Shown here piece after piece: positions 1-7,981 of a stretch of 64,000 bases of DNA. Under the pieces are notes generated by a model. It made no database searches, was not told the origin of the DNA, and saw nothing but the letters and a program-made list of their open reading frames with translations. Within the stretch, counting starts at the first letter, position 1; every line of letters starts with the position of its first letter. The stretch is taken from contig NZ_JARTLM010000008.1 of NCBI RefSeq assembly GCF_029625905.1, forward strand, positions 1 through 64,000, read 5' to 3'. Position numbers and translations under genes: made by a program. Source of the DNA: Hydrogenovibrio sp. 3SP14C1 (lineage in GTDB: Bacteria > Pseudomonadota > Gammaproteobacteria > Thiomicrospirales > Thiomicrospiraceae).

Positions 1-18
1 CAGAAAGTGTTTAGGATA

Positions 19-42
19 CAAAACACCAAATGAGGTGTTTTG
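19..42. repeat. Inverted repeat near the window edge
   Basis: A perfect 9 bp inverted repeat (CAAAACACC / GGTGTTTTG) with a 6 nt loop. Neither strand shows a convincing T-run after it, so a terminator role is possible but not clear. The rest of positions 1-128 holds no gene that I can support. Confidence 0.4.
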
Positions 43-82
43 GAATAAGAACGTTGCACTTACGAGTTGAATGTATGGACAT

Positions 83-108
83 AAAAAAACCTACCAGAGG
101 TAGGTTTT
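83..108 (-). terminator. Rho-independent terminator of the ygiM-like gene
   Basis: A perfect 10 bp stem (AAAACCTACC / GGTAGGTTTT) with a 3 nt loop. On the minus strand it is followed by a run of T, just past the stop codon of the valS/ygiM-like unit. Confidence 0.8.
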
Positions 109-128
109 AGAGGTTTATTCGTAATCAC

Positions 129-845
129 TTACAAAGTGTTCCATTTGTTTTTGCGATTAGGGATTCTGAAGAAACGACCTAGTAAGAGACCTAGTAACAA
201 AACCCCACCACCAGTTAAGAACCATTGACGTTGAACTACATCTTTCGCTTGATCAATTTGTTCTTTCATAATGGCATTTTCATTATTAAGCTTTTCTATT
301 TGCTGAACCATTTGCTTATTTTCATTGTTTAGCTGGATGGCATTGCCAGATATCGCTTTGATTTCTTCAAGTTGTTTGTTGAGTTCAAAGTTATCCTGTT
401 TGACTTCTTTTAACTCTTTAGCGGTATCATTGAAGCGACTTTGAAGTGTATTTTTTTCCAGGTTTAACTGGTTCAGTTCTTTTTCAATTTTTGCTATTTT
501 GCGATCTTGCTTCTGAACTTCTACTTTTGCAATAGGTTGGCTTTGAAGAACACTTGATGGCATCCAGCCCTCAATGTCATCACCTTTGTAGTTATAGATC
601 AGCCTTGCCCAGCCATCATCATTCACTTCTAGGATGGTAACCTTAGTCCCTGATTTTAGCATTCTTAAAATTTTATACTTATAACCAGGTTGGCTTCTAA
701 ACGGTATTTCGATAGAATCCGTTACATAATGCGTATAGCCAGATTGAACTTCAGAAAGAGCTGTTGAACTATAAGTTACTGCTGATGCACTAACGGCAAT
801 CATTAATGAAAGTATGGTTTTGTTAGATTTGACTAATTTTTTCAT
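129..845 (-). CDS. SH3-domain membrane protein, YgiM (TIGR04211) type
   Basis: A 238-residue envelope protein. It has an N-terminal signal sequence (about residues 1-31), then a bacterial SH3-like domain (about 38-102, with the GWMPSSVL end typical of SH3_3 domains), a long coiled coil (about 110-205) and a C-terminal membrane segment (about 208-227, rich in Gly and Leu) ending in basic residues. This order matches the YgiM/TIGR04211 family, whose cellular role is not settled. Its start overlaps the end of valS by 23 bp, and AAAGGAT lies just upstream of the ATG, so the two are probably co-transcribed and translationally coupled. A clear terminator follows at 83-108. Confidence 0.8.
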   Translation of the reverse strand: MKKLVKSNKTILSLMIAVSASAVTYSSTALSEVQSGYTHYVTDSIEIPFRSQPGYKYKILRMLKSGTKVTILEVNDDGWARLIYNYKGDDIEGWMPSSVLQSQPIAKVEVQKQDRKIAKIEKELNQLNLEKNTLQSRFNDTAKELKEVKQDNFELNKQLEEIKAISGNAIQLNNENKQMVQQIEKLNNENAIMKEQIDQAKDVVQRQWFLTGGGVLLLGLLLGRFFRIPNRKNKWNTL

Positions 846-3597
846 ATTGATCCTTTAAGTTTTTTAGTGCAATTTCAGTGTCATGCAGTTTTTGTTTTTC
901 TTTTTCAACCACGGCTTCAGGAGCTTTAGAAACAAAGCTTTCGTTTGATAATTTTCCTGTGAAGCGCTTCACTTCGCCGTCAAGTCGGTTGATTTCTTTT
1001 GATAAGCGTGTCAGTTCTGCCTCTTTGTCGATTAGACCAGCCATTGGGATTAAGATCTTCATTTCTCCAACTAAGGCAACGGCAGATTCAGGAGCTTCTT
1101 TTTCATTTTCTAATAAGGTTATGCTTTCAAGTTTAGCCAATGTTTGTAGGAAAACACGGTTGTTTTCTAACCAAGTTTTATCTTGCTCTTGCAGATTGGT
1201 CAACAAGATTGGCAATGACTTGCTTGGCGCAATATCCATTTCTGAACGAATTTTACGAACGCCCATGATGACATGTTTTACCCATTCCAATTCTTTTTCA
1301 GACGCGTTATCAATTAAAGCTTCATTTGCTCTTGGGTAGGGCTGAAGCATGATCGTATCACCGGCTTTACCTGCAAGTGCTGCAACGCTATGCCAGGCTT
1401 CTTCTGTGATATAAGGCGTGATTGGGTGTAGCAAGCGTAAGATGGTTTCTAAAACGCGTACCAATGTTTGTCGGGTACCACGTTGTTGCTCTTCAGTGGC
1501 TGTGTTTGAGTTTAAAATCGGTTTAACCAACTCTAGATACCAATCACAATACTCATTCCATGTAAACTCATACAATGAGTGAGCAGCGAGATCAAAACGA
1601 TATTGCTCAAAGTGCTTTGCGACTTCCGTTTCTACATTCTGTAGTTTAGAAATAATCCACTTATCAGCTAACGATAATTCTGTGCTAAGTGTTTCATCTG
1701 TTCCAGTATCTTTACCTTCTGTGTTCATGAGAACATACCGCGTCGCATTCCACAGTTTGTTGCAGAAATTTCGATATCCTTCACATCGATTTAAATCGAA
1801 GCGGATATCTCGACCAGTAGAGGCTAATGATGCGAACGTAAAACGTAAGGCATCTGTTCCGTAAGATTCGATACCATCAGCAAAATGCTTACGAGTTGTT
1901 TTTTCAATTTGGGCAGCTTTTTCTGGCTGCATCATACCTGTGGTTCTTTTAATGACCAGGCTTTCAAGATCGATGCCATCAATCAGGTCAATTGGATCAA
2001 GCACATTTCCTTTCGACTTGGACATTTTTTGACCTTCGCCATCACGCACTAAACCGTGAACATAGACTTGCTTGAAAGGGACTTCGCCGGTAAATTTAAG
2101 GGTCATCATAATCATTCTGGCAACCCAGAAGAAGATGATATCAAAGCCCGTTACCAACACTGATGTGGGGTGGAATTTTTCAAGTTCAGGTGTTTTTTCT
2201 GGCCAACCTAATGTTGAAAAGGTCCATAAAGCTGAACTGAACCACGTGTCTAAAACATCATCATCTTGTTTAAGTGTTAGATTTGCATCCAGTTGATATT
2301 TGGTGCGTACTTCTTCTTCAGAGCGGGCAACATAGACATTACCTTCTTCATCATACCAAGCTGGGATTCGATGCCCCCACCAAATTTGTCGAGAAATACA
2401 CCAATCTTGAAGGTTGTTCATCCATTCAAAATAAGTGTTTTCCCAGTTTTTCGGTACAAATTCAATGTCGCCGTTTTTAACTGCATTAATAGCTGGTTTG
2501 GCAAGCTCTTGAACGGCCACATACCACTGGTCTGTTAAGAATGGCTCAATAACCGCATGCGTGCGATCTCCGCGAGGAACCATTAACTTATGGGGTACTA
2601 TTTTTTCCATTAAGTCTTGTGATTCTAAATCGGCAATGACTTGTTTTCTTGCTTCAAAACGATCTAACCCCTGGTATTTTTCAGGCACTTCTTCATTCAT
2701 CGCAGCATCGACGGTCATGACGTTTAGCATTGGGAGGTTGTGACGTTTCCCCATTTCATAGTCGTTAAAGTCATGAGCAGGTGTGATTTTGACACAACCT
2801 GTTCCAAAGTCCATTTCAACATAGTCATCTGCGATGATTGGAATTTCGCGTCCAACCAGAGGGAGTGTAATGGTTTTACCAATAAGGCCTTGATAGCGAT
2901 CATCTTCAGGGTGAACCGCAACGGCCTGATCTCCAAACATGGTTTCTGGACGAGTGGTGGCGACAATTAAGTGCCCCGATCCATCTGATAACGGATAACG
3001 CATGTGCCACAGGCTACCCATTTCTTCTTCTGAAAGGACTTCTAAATCGGAAACGGCTGTGTGTAGAACCGGATCCCAGTTTACTAAGCGTTTGCCTCGG
3101 TAGATTAGGTCTTCTTCATGCAGCTTAACAAAGACTTCTCTGACAGCATCTGACAAACCATCATCCATCGTAAAGCGTTCGCGACTCCAATCTGGTGAAG
3201 CCCCTAAACGACGAAGTTGTTTTGTAATCGCTCCGCCGGATTCTGCTTTCCACTCCCAGATTTTTTGGGTAAAAGCTTCTCGACCTAAGTCATGACGACT
3301 TAATCCTTTAGCAGCCAACTGGCGTTCAACTACCATCTGAGTTGCGATGCCGGCATGATCCGTTCCTGGTTGCCACAGCGTTTCGTCACCTAGCATACGG
3401 TGGTAACGAGTCAATGTGTCCATAATGGTATCTTGGAAAGCATGCCCCATATGGAGGCTTCCGGTCACATTTGGTGGCGGAATCATAATGCTGTAATTGT
3501 TGCCAGTTGTGCTGGTTTGAGGCTTAAAATAGCCGCTTTTTTCCCAAGTTTGATACCACTTTGTTTCAATAGAATTAGGATCGAAATGTTTTTCCAT
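823..3597 (-). CDS. valS: Valyl-tRNA synthetase
   Basis: Charges tRNA-Val with valine in the cytoplasm. It is a class I synthetase of 924 residues, a normal size for the bacterial enzyme. The HIGH signature is HMGH at 49-52 within [15 protein letters not shown], and the KMSKS signature is at 524-528. The large editing domain lies between them, followed by the anticodon-binding domain and the C-terminal coiled-coil arm (about 860-924, rich in Lys and Glu) typical of ValRS. Its 3' end overlaps the start of the ygiM-like gene by 23 bp. The neighbouring upstream gene is an orphan flagellin with its own terminator, so valS probably has its own promoter in 3598-3870. Confidence 0.98.
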   Translation of the reverse strand: MEKHFDPNSIETKWYQTWEKSGYFKPQTSTTGNNYSIMIPPPNVTGSLHMGHAFQDTIMDTLTRYHRMLGDETLWQPGTDHAGIATQMVVERQLAAKGLSRHDLGREAFTQKIWEWKAESGGAITKQLRRLGASPDWSRERFTMDDGLSDAVREVFVKLHEEDLIYRGKRLVNWDPVLHTAVSDLEVLSEEEMGSLWHMRYPLSDGSGHLIVATTRPETMFGDQAVAVHPEDDRYQGLIGKTITLPLVGREIPIIADDYVEMDFGTGCVKITPAHDFNDYEMGKRHNLPMLNVMTVDAAMNEEVPEKYQGLDRFEARKQVIADLESQDLMEKIVPHKLMVPRGDRTHAVIEPFLTDQWYVAVQELAKPAINAVKNGDIEFVPKNWENTYFEWMNNLQDWCISRQIWWGHRIPAWYDEEGNVYVARSEEEVRTKYQLDANLTLKQDDDVLDTWFSSALWTFSTLGWPEKTPELEKFHPTSVLVTGFDIIFFWVARMIMMTLKFTGEVPFKQVYVHGLVRDGEGQKMSKSKGNVLDPIDLIDGIDLESLVIKRTTGMMQPEKAAQIEKTTRKHFADGIESYGTDALRFTFASLASTGRDIRFDLNRCEGYRNFCNKLWNATRYVLMNTEGKDTGTDETLSTELSLADKWIISKLQNVETEVAKHFEQYRFDLAAHSLYEFTWNEYCDWYLELVKPILNSNTATEEQQRGTRQTLVRVLETILRLLHPITPYITEEAWHSVAALAGKAGDTIMLQPYPRANEALIDNASEKELEWVKHVIMGVRKIRSEMDIAPSKSLPILLTNLQEQDKTWLENNRVFLQTLAKLESITLLENEKEAPESAVALVGEMKILIPMAGLIDKEAELTRLSKEINRLDGEVKRFTGKLSNESFVSKAPEAVVEKEKQKLHDTEIALKNLKDQYEKISQI

Positions 3598-3909
3598 GTT
3601 TTTTGTATGTCTTCTTATCTAGTTTGGAACGCTCATTAGCCCGGTTGATTGTTTACTCGTTTTTCGTTGTAACTAAGCAAAAATCACGGTCTTTCAATGC
3701 ATTTTATTAATAAATTCTTGGGATTATAGCAAAACGAAAACGGCTTTTAGAAGAGAAAATAAGTTTTGGATTAAAGAACTTAATACCGTAACGGAGATGG
3801 TGTCAAAAAACTCGGTATTCCAATTTTACGACGCTAAAGATCAGAGGTGAGTAATATTATGATTTTGGCGTTAAAAATGGCCAGGCCTGGCCATTTTTAA
3901 TTGAGTTGT
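3598..3909. other. Intergenic region upstream of valS
   Basis: No coding sequence seen. On the minus strand a TATAAT hexamer lies at 3723-3728, about 125 bp before the valS start, with only a poor -35 match; it is a candidate valS promoter. The far end holds the 30 bp palindromic terminator of the flagellin-like gene. I see no T-box-like tRNA-responsive leader. Confidence 0.4.
3871..3900. terminator. 30 bp perfect palindrome with CCAGGCCTGG core (copy 1)
   Basis: Both halves, from TTAAAAATGG to its complement, are perfectly self-complementary around the core at 3881-3890. A-run and T-run flanks make it a terminator readable from either strand. It lies 10 bp past the stop codon of the flagellin-like gene. 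Confidence 0.8.
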
Positions 3910-4707
3910 TTAACTTAGTAGCGGTAATACGTTGCTGTAATTTTGGTTTCTCTGTGCGAGCATGGCGACCGAAGCATTGTTTAATACTTGTTGTCGTGCT
4001 TGATCTGTGACCGCTTTGGCATAATCTGTGTCGTTGATTTGGCTACGAGTCGAGTGTGAATTTAGATTTTGATTCATCAAGTCATTAGCCGCTGAACTCA
4101 AGCCATTTTGTTGGGCACCTAATTGCGCACGACTGTCTGAGATAAGACCTAATACATCGGAAATTTGCGATTGAACCGCTTCGGCATTTGTGCTGGTGGA
4201 AATGTCTGTCCCTGCCAGCCCTAAATTGTTCGCAGTTAAGTCAGGTAACTGGATAGTGGATGTATTGTTATCGGCACCTAAAGCAATATTCAGGCTAGGG
4301 GTCTCTGCGTTGAGCAGCTTAATGCCATTGAATGAAGCTGATTCAGCAAATTGGTTGATGCTTTCTAAGCCTTGTTGAAACTCTTGATTTAAAATGGTTC
4401 GCTGTGCGTCGGAATAGGTTCCATTCTGAGCTTGAAGGCTTAATTCGCTGAGCCGCTGTAATTGCTGTGTAATACTGTTGCTGGCGCCATCAGCGGTTTG
4501 AAGCAGGTTGATTCCCGTGTTGGCATTCTGAACGCCTACGTCCTGAGCGTTAACTTGAGAGGTTAAAGACGAGACAATAGCTTGCCCGGCTGCGTCATCT
4601 GCCGAGTTGTTGATTCGAGAGCCTGATGTTAAACTTTGATTCACCTTAAAAAGGTCATTCATATAAGGGGAGGACGCGCCTGTTACGTTAAGAGATTCTA
4701 AAGCCAT
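3910..4707 (-). CDS. Orphan flagellin-like protein
   Basis: A 265-residue flagellin homologue with recognisable N-terminal D0/D1 (NQSLTSGSRINNSADDAAGQAI, about 24-45; NTGINLLQTADGA) and C-terminal D1/D0 helices (SQINDTDYAKAVTDQARQQVL). It has a short central region and so lacks the D2/D3 domains. The first 20 residues differ from the usual flagellin start, and it is clearly diverged from the two flagellins at 59-61 kb. It stands alone beside valS, 55 kb from the other flagellins. AAGGAGAG precedes the ATG. A poor sigma-28-like match (TAAA-N14-AGCGAAAA) lies upstream. It could be a minor filament component or a specialised junction or sheath-type flagellin. Confidence 0.85.
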   Translation of the reverse strand: MALESLNVTGASSPYMNDLFKVNQSLTSGSRINNSADDAAGQAIVSSLTSQVNAQDVGVQNANTGINLLQTADGASNSITQQLQRLSELSLQAQNGTYSDAQRTILNQEFQQGLESINQFAESASFNGIKLLNAETPSLNIALGADNNTSTIQLPDLTANNLGLAGTDISTSTNAEAVQSQISDVLGLISDSRAQLGAQQNGLSSAANDLMNQNLNSHSTRSQINDTDYAKAVTDQARQQVLNNASVAMLAQRNQNYSNVLPLLS

Positions 4708-4828
4708 AGTCTTACTCTCCTTGCTTTAAAAGGTGAAACGAGAAAAATAGTTTAGTTAATATTTTTCGCTAACTTATTAATTATTTTACACTTTTAATTT
4801 ATTTTTAAAAGTCATTTGGAATTCAATT

Positions 4829-5257
4829 ATGTCTTGTTGTCCCGGTAATTTCTGTCAGTTCAGTTTTCCTGAAGGTCCTCCATTAACCGATAATCCGGTG
4901 ACGCATTTATCGGCACAGTATCTGTTTTTACCTTATGGCTCTTTGTTAGAAGAAGGAGAAGTGGTTCGTATTTGGACCGAAGGGGGGCAGACAGAAACGG
5001 TTATTCTAGAACAGAAAGTTCCACTTATTGTTTTACCTAACAAGGTTGAAAGTGAGGATGAGGCGGTGTTCCTACCATGGCAGTTAATTGCTTTAGACAG
5101 TGGGATGGAAGAAAGTGATATACAGGGTTGGTATCATCATCCACTTTTTAATCCGGAAACACAGGCAGTGGTGTTGAAGTTTAAACACCCAATTGTTGTG
5201 AAACCGAGTTTAGCAATGATATTAAAAAAATGGCTCTATAAAATAAGAACGTTATAA
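4829..5257 (+). CDS. Hypothetical protein with Cys-rich N-terminus
   Basis: A 142-residue protein that I do not recognise. It begins MSCCPGNFCQF, with cysteines at 3, 4 and 8, and has no signal peptide or membrane helix. The remainder is acidic and looks beta-rich, with a basic C-terminal tail (KKWLYKIRTL). It is transcribed divergently from the orphan flagellin, with 121 bp between the two starts, and ends at a strong bidirectional terminator shared with amtB. The ribosome binding site before the ATG is weak. Codon use resembles its neighbours, which supports a real gene. The clustered cysteines could bind metal, but that is speculation. Confidence 0.65.
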   Translation: MSCCPGNFCQFSFPEGPPLTDNPVTHLSAQYLFLPYGSLLEEGEVVRIWTEGGQTETVILEQKVPLIVLPNKVESEDEAVFLPWQLIALDSGMEESDIQGWYHHPLFNPETQAVVLKFKHPIVVKPSLAMILKKWLYKIRTL

Positions 5258-5273
5258 TGTCTTTTCCCTAGAC

Positions 5274-5309
5274 ACAAAAAAACCCCGCATCATGCGGGGT
5301 TTTTTTTTA
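5274..5309. terminator. Bidirectional terminator between the hypothetical gene and amtB
   Basis: A GC-rich stem (ACCCCGC / GCGGGGT, 5 nt loop) flanked by an A-run and a T-run, so it can end transcription from both convergent genes. Confidence 0.9.
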
Positions 5310-5323
5310 AGCTTTATTTGAGA

Positions 5324-6568
5324 TTACTTTGTAAACTCAGGGTAAGCTTCCATACCACATTCTGACTGATCAGCTCCTTCGAACTCATCTTCTTCAGAGA
5401 TACGGATTCCCATTACTGCTTTGATAATTGCCCAGACAACCAAACTTGTAATGAATACCCAGCTGAAGATCGCTGCGATACCGATGAACTGTGCAACCAA
5501 GCTTGAATCAGGGTTAGTGAACGTCACTGCAATAAGACCGTAGATACCTACAACACCATGCACTGAGATCGCACCGACTGGATCATCAATTTTGAACTTG
5601 TTGTCAAGAATCAAGATTGCTGCAACTACGATGATACCACCGACAAGACCAATTAAAGTTGCTTCTAATGCACTTGGCGTTAGAGGCTCAGCCGTGATTG
5701 CAACTAGACCTGCTAGTGCACCGTTTAGCATCATTGTTAAATCTGCTTTACCAAACTTGATTTTAGACGCTAGTAACGCACCAACAACACCTGCTGCTGC
5801 AGCTAATAGTGTGTTAACAAAGATCATTGATACAGCATTTGCTTCTTCAACGTTAGAGATTTTAAGCTCTGAACCACCGTTGAAACCAAACCAACCTAAC
5901 CATAGGATGAATGTCCCTAAAGTTGCAAGCGGTAGGTTTGCACCAGGAATCGCTTTAGATTCACCGTTAGGACCATATTTCCCTTTACGAGCACCCAGTA
6001 GAAGAACACCTGCTAGAGCTGCCGCTGCACCTGTCATATGAACAATCCCTGAACCTGCGAAGTCTAGGAAACCTAGTTGATCTAGGAAACCACCACCCCA
6101 TTTCCAATAACCTTGGACAGGATAGATAACTGACGTTAAGACAATTGCAAACACGAAGAAAGACATTAACTTCATACGCTCAGCAACCGCACCCGATACA
6201 ACAGACATTGCTGTCGCTACGAACACAACCTGGAAGAAGAAGTCAGACATGTTTGAATAATAAGGTGCACCATCACCACCAGCTACAACTGCTGCTGTTG
6301 CGTTGTCACCACCTAATAGGAAGCTTAAACCAGGAATCACTGAGTTAATTGCATCACCATACATAATGTTGTAACCAACCAACATATACATAATACAGGC
6401 AATGGCGAAAAGCCCAACGTTCTTAGCTAAGATTTCTGTTGTATTTTTGGTACGAACCAGTCCCGCTTCTAGCATGGCAAAACCAGCTGCCATCCACATG
6501 ACCAGTGCGCCAGACATTAGAAAATAAAAAGTATCTAATGCGTAGCTTAATTCTAATATTTGTTCCAT
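5324..6568 (-). CDS. amtB: Ammonium transporter
   Basis: A cytoplasmic-membrane ammonium channel of 414 residues with the usual run of about 11 hydrophobic helices. The conserved pore twin histidines can be seen at H177 (GSGIVHMTGA) and H337 (ISVHGVVGIYG). The N-terminus begins directly with the first membrane segment and has no obvious cleaved signal peptide, unlike E. coli AmtB. It lies 50 bp downstream of glnK in the same direction. This is the classical glnK-amtB pairing, in which the PII protein plugs the channel when nitrogen is plentiful. Transcription probably starts at the sigma-54 promoter upstream of glnK. Confidence 0.97.
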   Translation of the reverse strand: MEQILELSYALDTFYFLMSGALVMWMAAGFAMLEAGLVRTKNTTEILAKNVGLFAIACIMYMLVGYNIMYGDAINSVIPGLSFLLGGDNATAAVVAGGDGAPYYSNMSDFFFQVVFVATAMSVVSGAVAERMKLMSFFVFAIVLTSVIYPVQGYWKWGGGFLDQLGFLDFAGSGIVHMTGAAAALAGVLLLGARKGKYGPNGESKAIPGANLPLATLGTFILWLGWFGFNGGSELKISNVEEANAVSMIFVNTLLAAAAGVVGALLASKIKFGKADLTMMLNGALAGLVAITAEPLTPSALEATLIGLVGGIIVVAAILILDNKFKIDDPVGAISVHGVVGIYGLIAVTFTNPDSSLVAQFIGIAAIFSWVFITSLVVWAIIKAVMGIRISEEDEFEGADQSECGMEAYPEFTK

Positions 6569-6618
6569 AACTTAGTTCCTTATCGTTTAACAAAAGATTT
6601 GATGAGAAGATCTTTTAA

Positions 6619-6996
<378 letters not shown>

Positions 6997-7002
6997 TCAC
7001 GT

Positions 7003-7018
7003 AGCTTTGGTTATGCCA
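7003..7018 (-). promoter_or_regulatory. Sigma-54 promoter of glnK-amtB
   Basis: The minus strand reads TGGCATAACCAAAGCT, with the invariant GG and GC separated by 10 bp as RpoN promoters require. It lies 45 bp upstream of the glnK ATG, as expected for an NtrC-activated nitrogen operon. No NtrC site was identified with confidence. Confidence 0.75.
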
Positions 7019-7135
7019 TGTTTTTAATTTCGTTTTTAAACAATGAGTTAAGTTGTTTTTTTTGATTTTTTTGAGAGTTTTAATGTTTTTTATGGTGCGA
7101 TGTTGTTTTTTGTTGGTGCGCCAAAGTGAGATGAC

Positions 7136-7924
7136 GTGAATAGAATGCCTAAGATTATGATTGCCTTATTGGCACAAGGGATTGCACTCCTTATATTAGC
7201 GGCCAGTGTCTGGTTGCTGAAGTTTGTTGTTGCACCGCCGTATCCCATTTGGGGGCTGGTCATTGCCCAAGGTGTTTTAGCTGCATTTTTGAGTTGTCGA
7301 ATGGGGTTGCCGTGTTGGTGGCGCCTTATCCAGTTTGGGCTGCCTGTAGGCTTATATATCGGATTGCATTTTGAACTCAATCCACTTTGGGCATTGGTTA
7401 TTTTTCTGTTGCTTTGGCTGGTCTTTTTTAATGCGATTAAAGAACGTGTCCCACTTTATTTAACAAACACCACAACGCGAATGGCATTAAAAAAACTGAT
7501 TAAACGCCGTAAAGACATTCGTTTTTTAGACTTAGGCTGTGGGCTCGGTGGGACGGTTGTTTTTATGAGTCAGCAAGTGAATGTTCTACGATCTGATGGG
7601 GTTGAAACCGCTCCGATTCCTTATTTATTCTCCAAGCTATTTACGCTGTTCAGAGGCGGGCATGTCTACCCAATGGACATGTGGAAAGCAAAGTTAGAAT
7701 ATTATGATGTGGTGTATGCTTTTTTATCGCCTGAACCGATGTCGAAGCTTTGGAAAAAAGTAGTGTCTGAGCTACCGAAAGAGGCCACTTTTATTTCAAA
7801 CAGCTTTGCTGTTCCCGAAGTTGAACCGAGTGAGATTTGGGAGTTGTCAGATAAACGAAAAACCAAACTCTATATTTATTATATGCAGGATTTTAAAACA
7901 GATCTTGCCACCGTTGAAGCTTAA
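7136..7924 (+). CDS. Membrane-anchored SAM-dependent methyltransferase (putative)
   Basis: A 262-residue protein with three or so hydrophobic segments in its first 100 residues (about 8-30, 34-50, 60-100), followed by a class I methyltransferase-like domain with a glycine-rich SAM-binding motif (FLDLGCGLGGTVVFM, about 131-145) and an acidic residue at the end of the next strand (DGVETAP). The substrate cannot be told from the sequence. The best start is GTG at 7136, preceded by AAAGTGAG; ATG at 7145 is possible. It is divergent from glnK and ends at a palindromic terminator 1 bp past the stop. Confidence 0.65.
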   Translation: MNRMPKIMIALLAQGIALLILAASVWLLKFVVAPPYPIWGLVIAQGVLAAFLSCRMGLPCWWRLIQFGLPVGLYIGLHFELNPLWALVIFLLLWLVFFNAIKERVPLYLTNTTTRMALKKLIKRRKDIRFLDLGCGLGGTVVFMSQQVNVLRSDGVETAPIPYLFSKLFTLFRGGHVYPMDMWKAKLEYYDVVYAFLSPEPMSKLWKKVVSELPKEATFISNSFAVPEVEPSEIWELSDKRKTKLYIYYMQDFKTDLATVEA

Positions 7925-7925
7925 T

Positions 7926-7947
7926 AAATAGCCAGGCCTGGCTATTT
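7926..7947. terminator. 22 bp palindrome with CCAGGCCTGG core (copy 2)
   Basis: A perfect palindrome around the core at 7932-7941, followed by a T-run, directly after the methyltransferase stop codon and before glnE. Confidence 0.8.
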
Positions 7948-7981
7948 TTATCACTATTTATGATTGAAAAAGAGAATCAGA

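Noticed and set aside
2724-2970. Open frames on both strands inside valS
   Set aside because: They are shadows of the valS frame and have no family resemblance.
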